From positions 1-64,000 of the forward strand of contig NZ_AXWO01000020.1 of the NCBI RefSeq assembly GCF_000482705.1: a stretch of DNA of 64,000 nucleotides. Direction: 5' to 3'. The position numbers and the translations under genes are program-made. Each line of letters starts with the position of its first letter. Positions within the stretch are counted from its first letter, which is position 1. The notes beneath the pieces were generated by a model. That model searched no databases. It had not been told where the DNA came from and saw only the letters and a list, made by a program, of their open reading frames with translations. Below, one piece after another: positions 33,908-42,996 of this stretch. This DNA is from Glycomyces arizonensis DSM 44726 (GTDB lineage: Bacteria > Actinomycetota > Actinomycetes > Mycobacteriales > Micromonosporaceae).

Positions 33908-35326
33908 TCAGAGGATGCCTCCGGGCCCGTAGGCGGCGGCCTCAGGGTGCGTTTTCGCGACCGCGGCCACCCTTTCGGCGACGCGGTCGACCTGATCGCC
34001 TGCCGCGCCAACGAATTCACCCGTATCGGCTACGAGCCGGCCCAGCTCAGACCGGTTCATCGGCAGGCGCTCGTCGGCGGCGAGCCGGTCGAACAGGTCG
34101 TTGCCGCGCTGCCCGGATTCGCGCATGGCGCGCGCCACGGCGACGGCGTGCTCCTTGATCGCCTCGTGCGCGTCCTCGCGTCCGGCGCCGCGCCTGACGG
34201 CCTCCATCAGGACTTTCGTCGAGGTCAGGAACGGCAGGTACCGGTCGAGCTCGGCGCCGACGACCGCCGGGTAGGCCCCGAAATTGTCCAGGACCGTGAG
34301 AAAGGTCTCATAAAGCCCGTCGACGGCGAAGCACAGGTCCGGCAGCGCGACGCGGCGCACCACCGAGCACGACACGTCGCCCTCGTTCCACTGGTCCCCG
34401 GCGAGCTCGCCGAGCATCGCCGCGTAGCCGCGGGCGACCACGGCCAGGCCGTTGATGCGCTCGGAGGAGCGGGTGTTCATCTTGTGCGGCATGGCGGAGG
34501 AGCCCACCTGGCCCTCCATGAAGCCCTCGGTGGCCAGCTCGGCGCCCGCCATGAGCCGGATCGTCAGCGCGGCCGACGAAGGCGCGGCCACCGACTGCAC
34601 GAGAGCCGAGCCCGCCTCGTAATCCAGCGAGCGCGGGTAGACCTGCCCGACCGAGTCCATGACGCGCTCGAAGCCGAGGTGGGCGGCGACGCGGCGCTCC
34701 AGCTCGGCGAGCTTCGCGCCGTCGCCGCCGAACAGGTCGAGCATGTCCTGGGCGGTCCCGACCGGGCCCTTGATCCCGCGCAGCGGGTAGCGGCGCAGCA
34801 GCTCCTCGATCCGCTCGTAAGCGCCCAGCAGTTCCTCGGCCCACGTCGCGAAGCGCTTCCCGAGCGTCGTGGCCTGCGCGGGCACGTTGTGGCTGCGCCC
34901 GGCCATGACGAGGTCCCGGTACTGCTCGGCGCGGGCGGCCAGGCGCACCGCGGCGGCGACGAGCCGGTCGCGGACGAGTTCGAGCGACTGCCTGACCTGC
35001 ATCTGCTCGACGTTCTCGGTCAGGTCGCGGCTGGTCATGCCCTTGTGGATGTGCTGGTGGCCCGCGAGGTCGGAGAACTCCTCGATGCGGGCCTTGACGT
35101 CGTGCTTGGTGACGCGCTCGCGCTCGGTGATCGAGGCGAGGTCGACGGTGTCGAGCACGCGCTCGTAGTCGGCGATCACGCCCTCGGGCACGGTCACGCC
35201 CAGCTCGTGCTGGGCCTTGAGCACCGCCAGCCACAACCGCCGCTCGGCCTTGATCTTGCCGACGGGGTCCCAGATGTCGCGCATCTGCTGGGAGGCGTAC
35301 CGCTCGGCGAGCACATTCGGAGTCAC
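33908..35326 (-). CDS. purB: adenylosuccinate lyase
   Basis: Read from the GTG at 35326 (TPNVLAERYASQQMRDIW) the protein has 472 aa, normal for PurB. The fumarase/aspartase superfamily signature SSAMPHKMNTR is present, as are HKGMTSRDLTEN and the catalytic-loop residues. It acts twice in purine synthesis, cleaving SAICAR and adenylosuccinate. It is upstream of purSQL on the same strand with about 105 bases between, so it may be transcribed with them. It is divergent from purD. Confidence 0.95.
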   Translation of the reverse strand: MTPNVLAERYASQQMRDIWDPVGKIKAERRLWLAVLKAQHELGVTVPEGVIADYERVLDTVDLASITERERVTKHDVKARIEEFSDLAGHQHIHKGMTSRDLTENVEQMQVRQSLELVRDRLVAAAVRLAARAEQYRDLVMAGRSHNVPAQATTLGKRFATWAEELLGAYERIEELLRRYPLRGIKGPVGTAQDMLDLFGGDGAKLAELERRVAAHLGFERVMDSVGQVYPRSLDYEAGSALVQSVAAPSSAALTIRLMAGAELATEGFMEGQVGSSAMPHKMNTRSSERINGLAVVARGYAAMLGELAGDQWNEGDVSCSVVRRVALPDLCFAVDGLYETFLTVLDNFGAYPAVVGAELDRYLPFLTSTKVLMEAVRRGAGREDAHEAIKEHAVAVARAMRESGQRGNDLFDRLAADERLPMNRSELGRLVADTGEFVGAAGDQVDRVAERVAAVAKTHPEAAAYGPGGIL

Positions 35327-35414
35327 GCGGCAATCATGACATCGCGCACGCATGCGTGCGCGATGTCTCGGCGCGCCTGTTAACCAGCGCCTATTCACCC
35401 CGTAAACTGGCCGG

Positions 35415-36635
35415 GTGCGAGTACTCCTGATCGGCACCGGCGGCCGCGAGCACGCCATCGCCGCGGCCCTGGCCGCCGACGAATCCGTTGACGCGCTCAT
35501 CTGCGCCCCGGGCAGCCCCGGCATGGGCGAGCTGGGCCGGTGCGTCCCGGTGAACGCGAACGACCCGGCCGCGGTCGCGTCGCTGGCGGTCACCTCCGCC
35601 GCCGACCTGGTCATCGTCGGCCCCGAGGCACCGCTGGTGGCGGGTGTGGCCGACGCGGTGCGCGCCAAGGGCATCCCGGTGTACGGGCCGAGCCGCGAGG
35701 CCGCCCGCATCGAGGGCTCGAAGGCCTTCGCGAAGGAGGTCATGGCCGCCGCGAACGTGCCGACCGCCGCCGCGCGCGCCTGCCGGACCCCCGAGGAGGT
35801 CGCGGCCGCGCTCGACGAGTTCGGCGCGCCGTACGTCGTCAAGGACGACGGCCTCGCCGCGGGCAAGGGCGTCATCGTCACCGACGACCGCGAGGCGGCC
35901 CTGGCGCACGCGATCGAATGCGAGCGGGTCGTCGTCGAGGAGTACCTCGACGGCCCCGAGGTCTCGCTGTTCGTCGTCACCGACGGCGAGACGGCCCGCC
36001 CGATGCTCCCCGCGCAGGACTTCAAGCGCGTCGGCGACGGCGGCACGGGCCCGAACACCGGCGGCATGGGCGCCTACACGCCGCTGCCGTGGGCCCCCGA
36101 CGACCTGGTGTCCGAGATCATGACCCGTGTGGCCGAGCCGACGCTGGCCGAGCTGGCCGGGCGCGGCACCCCGTTCGTCGGCACCCTGTACTGCGGGCTG
36201 GCGCTGACGGCGAAGGGCCTCAAGGTCGTCGAGTTCAACGCCCGGTTCGGCGACCCGGAGATCCAGCCGATCCTCTCGCTCCTGGAGTCCCCGCTGGGCG
36301 AGCTGCTGTACGCCGCCGCCACCGGCAAGCTCGCCGGCTTCGGGCCGCTGTGGTGGCGCGAGGGCGCGGCGGTCTGCGTCGTGGTCGCGAACGAGGGCTA
36401 CCCGGAGGCGACGGTCACCGGGCGGCCGATCTACGGCGCCGAGCAGGAGGGCGTGCTCCATGCGGGCACCGCGCTGGACGCGACGGGGCAGCTGATCGCC
36501 ACCGGCGGTCGCGTCCTCAACTGCGTGGGGACGGGCGCCTCCGTGGCCGAGGCCCGGCAGGAGGCCTACACGCTGGCCGAGGGCGTCAAGCTCGAAGGCG
36601 CGCACTTCCGCGGCGACATCGCCGCGAACATCTGA
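35415..36635 (+). CDS. purD: phosphoribosylamine-glycine ligase
   Basis: The 406-aa ATP-grasp enzyme begins at the GTG at 35415 (RVLLIGTGGREHAIA). A TAAACT box at 35403-35408 ends six bases before the start, fitting leaderless transcription. Motifs include GPEAPLVAGVADA, the ATP-grasp lid PYVVKDDGLAAGKGVIV, and the metal-binding VEFNARFGDPE. It joins glycine to phosphoribosylamine, the second purine step. It is divergent from purB. Confidence 0.96.
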   Translation: MRVLLIGTGGREHAIAAALAADESVDALICAPGSPGMGELGRCVPVNANDPAAVASLAVTSAADLVIVGPEAPLVAGVADAVRAKGIPVYGPSREAARIEGSKAFAKEVMAAANVPTAAARACRTPEEVAAALDEFGAPYVVKDDGLAAGKGVIVTDDREAALAHAIECERVVVEEYLDGPEVSLFVVTDGETARPMLPAQDFKRVGDGGTGPNTGGMGAYTPLPWAPDDLVSEIMTRVAEPTLAELAGRGTPFVGTLYCGLALTAKGLKVVEFNARFGDPEIQPILSLLESPLGELLYAAATGKLAGFGPLWWREGAAVCVVVANEGYPEATVTGRPIYGAEQEGVLHAGTALDATGQLIATGGRVLNCVGTGASVAEARQEAYTLAEGVKLEGAHFRGDIAANI

Positions 36636-36736
36636 CCGCCCCGCCCGCGCGGCGGAATCGCATATATGAGCCCTTCTCGGCCCGATGCCGGAGACACTGG
36701 AGGCGAACCAGTGGCGCACCGGCAGAAGGGACGGAC

Positions 36737-37174
36737 ATGGCGCACGAAGAACGAGGACGCATCGTGGTCGGCGTCGACGGCTCCCCGTCGTCGACGCAGG
36801 CGCTCACGTGGGCGCTGCGGCAGGCGGAGATCACCGGCGCGTCCATCGAGGCGGTCCACGCCTGGCAGATCCCCATGACGTACGGGGCGCCGGTGGCGGT
36901 CCTCCCCGGCGAGGACTTCGCCGAGTCGGCCGAGCGGGCACTGGCCGAGTCCGTCGACGAGGTGCTGGGCGGCCGCGAGGACCTCCCGGTGAGGCGCATC
37001 GCCGAGCACGGCCTGCCCGCCAAGGTGCTCCTGGAGCACTCGCAGGACGCCGAGCTGCTGGTGGTCGGCAGCCGCGGGCGCGGCGGCTTCAAGGGCCTGC
37101 TGCTCGGCTCGGTGAGCCTGCACTGCGTCACGCACGCGCACTGCCCGGTCGTGGTGCTCCGGCACGAGGACTGA
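36737..37174 (+). CDS. universal stress protein (UspA family)
   Basis: The 145-aa protein starts at ATG 36737 with GAAGGG upstream. It has the UspA fold: GRIVVGVDGSPSSTQALTWA, the His-Ala stretch AVHAWQ, and the ATP-binding motif VGSRGRGGFKGLLLGSVSLHCVTHAHCPVVVL. It probably binds ATP and helps survival under starvation or redox stress. It ends four bases before the convergent arginine deiminase gene. Confidence 0.92.
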   Translation: MAHEERGRIVVGVDGSPSSTQALTWALRQAEITGASIEAVHAWQIPMTYGAPVAVLPGEDFAESAERALAESVDEVLGGREDLPVRRIAEHGLPAKVLLEHSQDAELLVVGSRGRGGFKGLLLGSVSLHCVTHAHCPVVVLRHED

Positions 37175-37178
37175 GGCC

Positions 37179-38399
37179 TCAGGCGGCCTCTGGGAGACCG
37201 TCGCGGGAGACCGGGCAGGACATGCACCTGGGGCCGCCGCGGCCCGAGCCCAGTTCCGAGCCGGGGATGGTCATGGTCTTGACCCCGGCGCGCTCCAGGC
37301 GGGCGTTGGTGACCGTGTTGCGCTCGTAGGCGACCGCGACGCCGGGGGCGAGGGCGAGCGTGTTGTTCCCGTCGTCCCACTGCTCCCGCTCGGCGGTGAC
37401 CACGTCCCGCTCGCCGGTGTGGATGATCTCGATGCCGTCCACGCCGATCGCCTCGGCGGCCGCGGCCAGGAACGGCCGGGGGCCCTCGATGTCGAGTTCG
37501 GACTCCTCGCCCGGCCTGACGGTGTAGGCCTCCAGGCGGTGCTCGGCGGGCGCGTACATGACCATGCGGTGCGCGTCGACCATGGTGCACAGCGTGTCGA
37601 GGTGCATGGTGGCGCGGCGCTGCGCGATCGGGACGACGAGGACGGTGTGGACGGATCCGCGCTCGAAGGCCCGGCGCGCGAGCCGCTCGGCTCCGGCCGG
37701 GGTGGTGCGCTCGCCGACGCCGACGGCGAGGACGCCGGGGGCGAGCGCCAGGACGTCGCCGCCTTCGAGGTGCTCCAGCGACGGGTCGTAGAGCTTCGGC
37801 ACCGCGGCGAAGCGCGGATGGTGGCGGTAGATGATGCCGGTCAGGGTCGTCTCGCGGCGCCGGGCGGGCATCGCGAGGCTGGTGACGGCGACGGCGTCGC
37901 CGATCCACACCGACGAGTCGCGGGTGAACATCATGTTCGGCAGGGGGTCGATGACGAAGTCGGTGCCGCGCATGAGCTTGTGGCGCAGGCTGTGGGAAGA
38001 GCCGAACTCCTCTTTGGTGGCGCCTTCGATGAGGACCGCGGTGAGCCGCTCCGGTTCGAGGTCGGCCAGGTAGGCCGCGAGCTCGACGCCGAGGGTGTGG
38101 CCGAGCCGCACGTCCGCGGCCACTGAGGCGATGACCTCCTCGCGGGCGGCGGGCAGGTAGAGGCATTCGGTGAGCAGTGCGCCGACGTAGAGGACTTCGA
38201 CCTCGTGTTCGATGAGGGTGCGGGCGAACCGGTCGTGCTCGGCCTGGGCCCGCTCGACCCACGGGATGCCGTCGAACAGCAGCGCACCGGTGTTGCGCGG
38301 GGTCAGGCGGCGCAGTTCGCCGCCGGGGCGGTGCAGCATGACGCTGCGCAGGCGGCCCACTTCGGAATCGACACCGTAGGAGTGCATCGTCGAACTCAT
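37179..38399 (-). CDS. arcA: arginine deiminase
   Basis: The 406-aa protein from the ATG at 38399 is a full arginine deiminase. It has [26 protein letters not shown] with active-site acid residues, LEGGDVLAL, the catalytic His in [11 protein letters not shown], and the nucleophile Cys392 in [14 protein letters not shown] near the C-terminus. It converts arginine to citrulline and ammonia. No arcB, arcC or arcD is nearby, so it acts alone in acid or nitrogen metabolism, or its partners lie elsewhere. The start overlaps no other gene. Confidence 0.94.
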   Translation of the reverse strand: MSSTMHSYGVDSEVGRLRSVMLHRPGGELRRLTPRNTGALLFDGIPWVERAQAEHDRFARTLIEHEVEVLYVGALLTECLYLPAAREEVIASVAADVRLGHTLGVELAAYLADLEPERLTAVLIEGATKEEFGSSHSLRHKLMRGTDFVIDPLPNMMFTRDSSVWIGDAVAVTSLAMPARRRETTLTGIIYRHHPRFAAVPKLYDPSLEHLEGGDVLALAPGVLAVGVGERTTPAGAERLARRAFERGSVHTVLVVPIAQRRATMHLDTLCTMVDAHRMVMYAPAEHRLEAYTVRPGEESELDIEGPRPFLAAAAEAIGVDGIEIIHTGERDVVTAEREQWDDGNNTLALAPGVAVAYERNTVTNARLERAGVKTMTIPGSELGSGRGGPRCMSCPVSRDGLPEAA

Positions 38400-38490
38400 G
38401 ATCCAGACAATAGAGGCACTGCCACCGAAGATCAACTTTTCTCTGTTAACGTGGATCGACTGAGCGTGACGACTACCCCCGGGACGCCCA

Positions 38491-38952
38491 TTGACACAGT
38501 TGGAACTCGTTATCCCACTCCGGAGGAGGGCTCTGGGAGCCGACGACGGCCACCTTCACCCAGGGCTGGTGCCGTGGCGCGCCGCGGTGTGCGCGAGCAC
38601 CGACGCGTGCCTGCTGCTGTCCGAGGACAGCCGGATCGTCGCGGTCGCGCCGGTGGCCAGGGAGATGCTCGACCTGCCCGTGGAGGTCGAGTCCACGAGG
38701 CCGCGGTTCCTCCACTGCGGCCTGAGCTTCCTGGACTTCACCGCGGGGGCGCAGCCGCTGCAGGACGCCGAGCTGGCGCGGCTGGCGCCGGTGCAGTCGC
38801 TCCAGACGGACGCGTTGGAGCGGAGCCTGATCCGCATCGACCGCCGCGGCGTGCACCGGACGTTCGACGTGGTGGCCTCGCCGCTGCACTCGCCGCCGCG
38901 GCTCGACGCAATAGGAGCCCTCGCGTTCTTCACGCCGGTGGGGCCGGGCTAG
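38491..38952 (+). CDS. small PAS-like sensor domain protein
   Basis: The frame opens with TTG codons at 38491 and 38500; neither has a good ribosome site, so the start is uncertain. The 153-aa product ([29 protein letters not shown], then [26 protein letters not shown]) has the alternating pattern of a PAS fold. No output domain is attached, so it might work with a partner. Codon bias is good. A hairpin terminator follows at 39091-39117. Confidence 0.55.
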   Translation: MTQLELVIPLRRRALGADDGHLHPGLVPWRAAVCASTDACLLLSEDSRIVAVAPVAREMLDLPVEVESTRPRFLHCGLSFLDFTAGAQPLQDAELARLAPVQSLQTDALERSLIRIDRRGVHRTFDVVASPLHSPPRLDAIGALAFFTPVGPG

Positions 38953-39045
38953 GGCCTGTGCGAGGGCTCGGGGCGAGGCGGTATCCGATTCCGTTCGCCC
39001 CGCTCGCAGTACCGACTTATAGCCTGCAAGCACCGTTGGTTGTTT

Positions 39046-39066
39046 TATAGCCTATAAGATATAAAA
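39046..39066. repeat. TATANNN heptad array, copy 5 (three units)
   Basis: TATA starts at 39046, 39053 and 39060, exactly 7 apart, with spacers GCC, AGA and AAA. A decayed echo lies 28 bases upstream (TTATAGCCTGCAAG at 39017 against TTATAGCCTATAAG at 39045). It lies between the convergent ends of the PAS-like gene and the mycodextranase gene. Confidence 0.7.
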
Positions 39067-39090
39067 TTACTGCGCCAAGTGGGGAAGGCT

Positions 39091-39117
39091 CTCCAGGCAC
39101 CGGTGTCGTGCCTGGAG
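39091..39117 (+). terminator. hairpin after the PAS-like gene
   Basis: CTCCAGGCAC (39091-39100) pairs perfectly with GTGCCTGGAG (39108-39117) across a 7-base loop. It is well placed to end transcription from the left, though no T-run follows. Confidence 0.6.
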
Positions 39118-39153
39118 GGCTGCACGACGCCCCCTCGGGGTTCTCAACTCATT

Positions 39154-39205
39154 GAGTGATGAGTGCGTCCGGGCGGCGGTCGCCGCCCGGACGCACTCAT
39201 CACTC
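39154..39205. terminator. 25-base-pair perfect stem, bidirectional terminator
   Basis: Positions 39154-39178 are the exact reverse complement of 39181-39205, with only GT between them. The stem is GC-rich at the tip and lies 15 bases beyond the stop of the minus-strand mycodextranase gene. It would be a very stable terminator for transcripts from both sides. Confidence 0.75.
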
Positions 39206-39220
39206 GTCATTCATCACTTG

Positions 39221-42200
39221 TCACTCGATGATGAGCTCGAAGGTGCTGGTGGTGTTCTTGATGTCCTGGTGGTTGCCGCTCATCTCCAGGTTGTGGAAGA
39301 CCGCCGAGCCGACCGCCGGTCCCTGCCCCGCTTCGGGCATCTCGTTGACCCAGATGCCGAAACCGGACTTGTCCTGGAACTCGTCGCCGCTGAGCCGCGC
39401 GCCGGTGATCGTGACGTCGGTGAACACGGTGTCGGTGACCGAGTGCTCCGGCTGGCCGCCGGTGTACTTGGTCTGGAACATGATCCCCGAGTAGGTCGGA
39501 TCCACGATGTCCACATTGCTGACCCGGATGCCCTCGAACGCCTTGTCCGCCGAGAAGACCCAGATGCCGGGGAAGGTCTGCGCTCCCCAGAAATGGCCTC
39601 CCGCCCGCACGACCGAGATGTTCTCGAACCGGGTGGGCGAGGCGGAGCTGAAGCCGTCCATCGGATAGCCGAAGTCGAGCGAGCTGATGGTGATGCCCGA
39701 GTAGACCAGCGTGTCGGCGATGTGGATGTTCCGGAACGTGTTCCCGAACCCGCCGTAGACCGCCAGTCCGGCGGCCCGCCAGGTCAGCATCGAGGTCAGG
39801 TTCTCGTACACGTTGCCGGTCTGGTCGCCGCCGCCCGCGTCGGTGGCGGCGAACAGCGCGAAGCTGTCGTCACCCGAGGCGCGGGACTCGACGTTCCGCA
39901 CCACGTTGCCCGTGCTGCCGTTGGTCATGTTCAGCGTGTCCGCGAACAGGTTGCGGACTCGCGAGTTCTGGATCACGGTGTCGCTGATGTTCGAGCCCCA
40001 GAACATGCAGACCTGGTGCTCGACCCACATGTCGTCGATGGTCATGTCCGAGACGTTCTGCCAGTCGAAGACCTTGCCGGGGCCGTCGATGCGCGTGATG
40101 TAGTTGCCGAAGTAGGCAAAGCCGGAGAAGGTGGACCCGTTCGCCGTCGCATCGGCCCGGAAGCCGACGTCGGTGTTGCTCTGGCCCTGCGGCGCGTAGA
40201 ACCGGGTGTACCACGGGCCAGCGCCGATCACCTCGGTCGCCTTGCCGTAGACCTGGAACTTCTGCGCGGTCTGGTAGTCGCCCGGCGGCAGGTACACGCC
40301 GAGCAGGTCGCCCGAGGTGTCCATTCGGAACTCGTTCAAGGCGGCTTGCACGTCCTGGTGGGTGAAGCCGTCCGGTTCGATGTACCGGGCCGGGTCCGGG
40401 TTCGGCTCCGGCGCGACCTGCTCCAGGCTGATGAAGTCGATCGAGTAGAAGGCCGCGCTGTTCGCCGCGTCCTTCTGGAGCCGTATGGTGCTGCCGGCCG
40501 GGATCGTCCGGTCGAGCAGCACGTTGGCCTCGTCGTAGATGTGCCGCGGCGCCCCGGAGCCCGGCGAGTTGTTCGGGCTCGCCTCGGCGCCGTAGAGCCA
40601 CGCGTAGCGCGAGGTGAGCTCGATCGGCTGGAGGAATTCGCCGTCGACGTAGACGTTCAGGGTCGCGTCGATGCCTCCGCCGCCGGGCGCGTCCGGAATG
40701 GAGAACCGGGTGACCAGCGTGTTGGTGTCGGTCGTGGTGGTGAACTCGACGAACTCGCCGGTGGCGTCGAGCACCGCGGCCTGGCGTCCGGAGGCCTCGC
40801 CGGCGAGGTCGCCGATGGTCCGGTTGGGGGCGAGCACCTCGGCGCCGCCGCCGACCTGGGCGTCCTCGGCCTCGTCGAGGGTATAGGGCATGTTGGCGCC
40901 ACGGCCGATGTAGAGCTCGCGGGCGGTGGTGTTGTTGTCCCGCTTGGACTCGTGCTCGTTGGCGTCGGGCGCGACCTCGGCGGTGACGGTGTAGCCGCCG
41001 TCGGCGGCGGTCCAGGTGCCGAGCGCGATCGGGTCGGTCGAGCCGCCCGCGGCGACGACGCCGCTGTGCGAACCGGAGAGCGTCGCCACCGTCTCGCCGG
41101 TGTCGTCGTCGGTCACGGTCACGGTGATGCCGTGGTCGCCGCCCGATGAGTCGACGCTGCCCTGGTTCTCGATCGAGACCGAGAAGGCGACCTCGTCGCC
41201 CGCCGCGGGGTTGCCGGGCGACCAGGTCACCGCCGAGGCGACGAGGTCGGAGGTCGGGATGGCCTCCACGAGCAGCGGTTCGGGGTGGGCGTGGGCGTTG
41301 TTGTCCTCGTTCTGCTCGATGACCTCGCCGTTCGGGTCGGCTACGGCACTGAGCAGGTGCTCGCCTGCGTCCAGCGGTTCGATCACGGCGGCGACGGTCG
41401 CGTCGGCGCCGGGGTCCAGCGCGCCCACGGGGGCGGTGCCCGCCGGCTCGCCGTCCACGAAGAGGCCGACTTCGGCCTCCGGGGACGCGAGGTCGCCGGT
41501 GTTCTCCACGGTGGCCGAGAGCGTCAGCTCGTCGGTCTCCACCGGTGAGGCGGGGCTCCACGACAGGTCCGTGACGACCAGGTCGGGGTTCGGCGCGGGG
41601 GTGCCGCGCACCTCGAACTCGGCCACCTGGGCGCCGGGCGCTCCGGTGTTGGCGCTGAACCGCAGCCGGACGTCGGCGGCGGTCGCCGAGACCGGGATGG
41701 TCACCGTGTTGCCGGTGGCCGGGTCGAAGGCGTAGTCGGCCTCGGCCTCGATGGTGGTGAACTCGCCGCCGCTCTGGTCGCGGCCCAGGACGGCGAACGT
41801 CTGCGTGCGCGGTCCCCAGATCGGGTCGGGGTTGAGCCGCACCACGATCTGCTCGATGTCGGCGTTCGCGCCGAGCGCGACCGTCAGCGTGCTGGGGAAC
41901 GATCCGGACGCGCTCTCCCAGTACGTCGTGGCATCGCCGTCGTTGGCCTGCGCGGGAACGAATTCGAACGCGTGGGAGGAGGCGCTGATCGCCTTGCCGG
42001 GCGACAGGTTCCCTCCGGTCGGCTCTTCTGGCGGGTCGCTCTCGCCGTAGACCGCGAGCTCGGCGATCTGGGCGGCGGGCCAGCCGGTGTTGGCGGTGAT
42101 GTGCAGGCGCACGTATCGGGTGTCCACGGTGTCGAAATCGACGGTGACCGCGTTGCCGGTGGCCGGGTCGAAGGTGTAGTCGGCGGCGTCGACGATCGTG

Positions 42201-42559
42201 GTGAACGACGAGCCGTCCGTGCTGGTGCGCACCTCGATGGTCTGGGTGCGGGTCTGCCAGGCCGAGTCCGCCGGGAGCTGGACGACCAGCTCGTTCACCG
42301 CGAGCGCGGACCCCAGATCGACCTGGAGCCATTGCGGGAACGTGTAGTTGGCGCTCTCCCAGTAGGTGGCCCGGGCGCCATCGGCGGCGTTGCCCGCCGC
42401 GTACGCCTGGGTGTGGCTGCTGGCGCTCATCGTCTTGCCCGCCGCCAGGTTGGGGCCTTGGGCGGCGGCCGGTGAGACCGGCACGAGCGCCAGCACGGCC
42501 GCCACCACGGCTGCGGCGAGGACGGCCGCCGCCGTGATGCGGGTGCGTGAGGGTTTCAT
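39221..42559 (-). CDS. secreted multidomain mycodextranase / alpha-1,3-glucanase (GH87)
   Basis: The 1112-aa protein starts at ATG 42559 with AGGAG upstream and has a Sec signal ending near AAAQG (residue 35). Order of domains: two discoidin (F5/8 type C) domains at about 36-180 and 185-325, two CARDB-like Ig domains (PDLVVTDLSWSPASPVETDELTL and TSDLVASAVTWSPGNPAAGDEV), a carbohydrate-binding beta domain (YTLDEAEDAQVGGGAEV), then a GH87 parallel beta-helix from about residue 740. Asp874, Asp897 and Asp898 (FADTLNMTNGS and ASGDDSFALF) have the same 23/24 spacing as the catalytic aspartates known for GH87 enzymes. It would degrade alpha-1,3-glucan, for example of fungal walls. Confidence 0.9.
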   Translation of the reverse strand: MKPSRTRITAAAVLAAAVVAAVLALVPVSPAAAQGPNLAAGKTMSASSHTQAYAAGNAADGARATYWESANYTFPQWLQVDLGSALAVNELVVQLPADSAWQTRTQTIEVRTSTDGSSFTTIVDAADYTFDPATGNAVTVDFDTVDTRYVRLHITANTGWPAAQIAELAVYGESDPPEEPTGGNLSPGKAISASSHAFEFVPAQANDGDATTYWESASGSFPSTLTVALGANADIEQIVVRLNPDPIWGPRTQTFAVLGRDQSGGEFTTIEAEADYAFDPATGNTVTIPVSATAADVRLRFSANTGAPGAQVAEFEVRGTPAPNPDLVVTDLSWSPASPVETDELTLSATVENTGDLASPEAEVGLFVDGEPAGTAPVGALDPGADATVAAVIEPLDAGEHLLSAVADPNGEVIEQNEDNNAHAHPEPLLVEAIPTSDLVASAVTWSPGNPAAGDEVAFSVSIENQGSVDSSGGDHGITVTVTDDDTGETVATLSGSHSGVVAAGGSTDPIALGTWTAADGGYTVTAEVAPDANEHESKRDNNTTARELYIGRGANMPYTLDEAEDAQVGGGAEVLAPNRTIGDLAGEASGRQAAVLDATGEFVEFTTTTDTNTLVTRFSIPDAPGGGGIDATLNVYVDGEFLQPIELTSRYAWLYGAEASPNNSPGSGAPRHIYDEANVLLDRTIPAGSTIRLQKDAANSAAFYSIDFISLEQVAPEPNPDPARYIEPDGFTHQDVQAALNEFRMDTSGDLLGVYLPPGDYQTAQKFQVYGKATEVIGAGPWYTRFYAPQGQSNTDVGFRADATANGSTFSGFAYFGNYITRIDGPGKVFDWQNVSDMTIDDMWVEHQVCMFWGSNISDTVIQNSRVRNLFADTLNMTNGSTGNVVRNVESRASGDDSFALFAATDAGGGDQTGNVYENLTSMLTWRAAGLAVYGGFGNTFRNIHIADTLVYSGITISSLDFGYPMDGFSSASPTRFENISVVRAGGHFWGAQTFPGIWVFSADKAFEGIRVSNVDIVDPTYSGIMFQTKYTGGQPEHSVTDTVFTDVTITGARLSGDEFQDKSGFGIWVNEMPEAGQGPAVGSAVFHNLEMSGNHQDIKNTTSTFELIIE

Positions 42560-42996
42560 GTTCTGCTCCTTGTTCGGATAGGTGCGGCATCGATCCGCCG
42601 CCGGGTCCGCGGCCGTGCTGCCGGTGGCGGCCGATGTGGACCCGGCGTCGGTGAGCAGCGGCTCGGCGCGTCCGGGCGGGGCGGTCCGGTGGACCGCCGC
42701 CCTTCGGTCGGGCGTCGCCGGTGGTGACCCGATGCCGAAGGCACGCTCAATACATCGACGTGTGTCGATGGAAAATGGAAAAAACAGGAGTGAAGTTGCT
42801 GGCTATTTGAGGTTTAGCGCTATACCTTTAAGGGAAGTTTAACCCTTCGAAGTCATACTTGTCAATGCTTCGTTTTCGACGGCGTCCGCGCCGCGCAACG
42901 CACGTGCGGGCGAACGCGCGATCGCCGAAATCCCGGCCGGAGGCCGGTTCGACCGCAGGATCGGTAACACCGCCCGCGACATCGCCTCTGGCGCGG
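42560..42996. other. intergenic region upstream of the mycodextranase gene
   Basis: This stretch holds the promoter region of the minus-strand GH87 gene. An inverted repeat CATCGAC-GTGT-GTCGATG lies at 42753-42770 in an AT-richer patch, and a second AAGGG...CCCTT dyad is near 42830-42847. Both could be regulator or terminator elements. I see no gene. Confidence 0.5.
42753..42770. promoter_or_regulatory. dyad, possible operator of the GH87 gene
   Basis: CATCGAC and GTCGATG form a 7-base inverted repeat with a 4-base spacer, about 195 bases upstream of the mycodextranase start. Sugar-responsive regulators such as LacI-type proteins use sites of this size; no such regulator gene is in the window. 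Confidence 0.4.

Noticed and set aside
37179-37300. Unusual CMSCP sequence at the active-site Cys of arginine deiminase
   Set aside because: Other arginine deiminases have a closely similar CMTCP motif, so this is normal.
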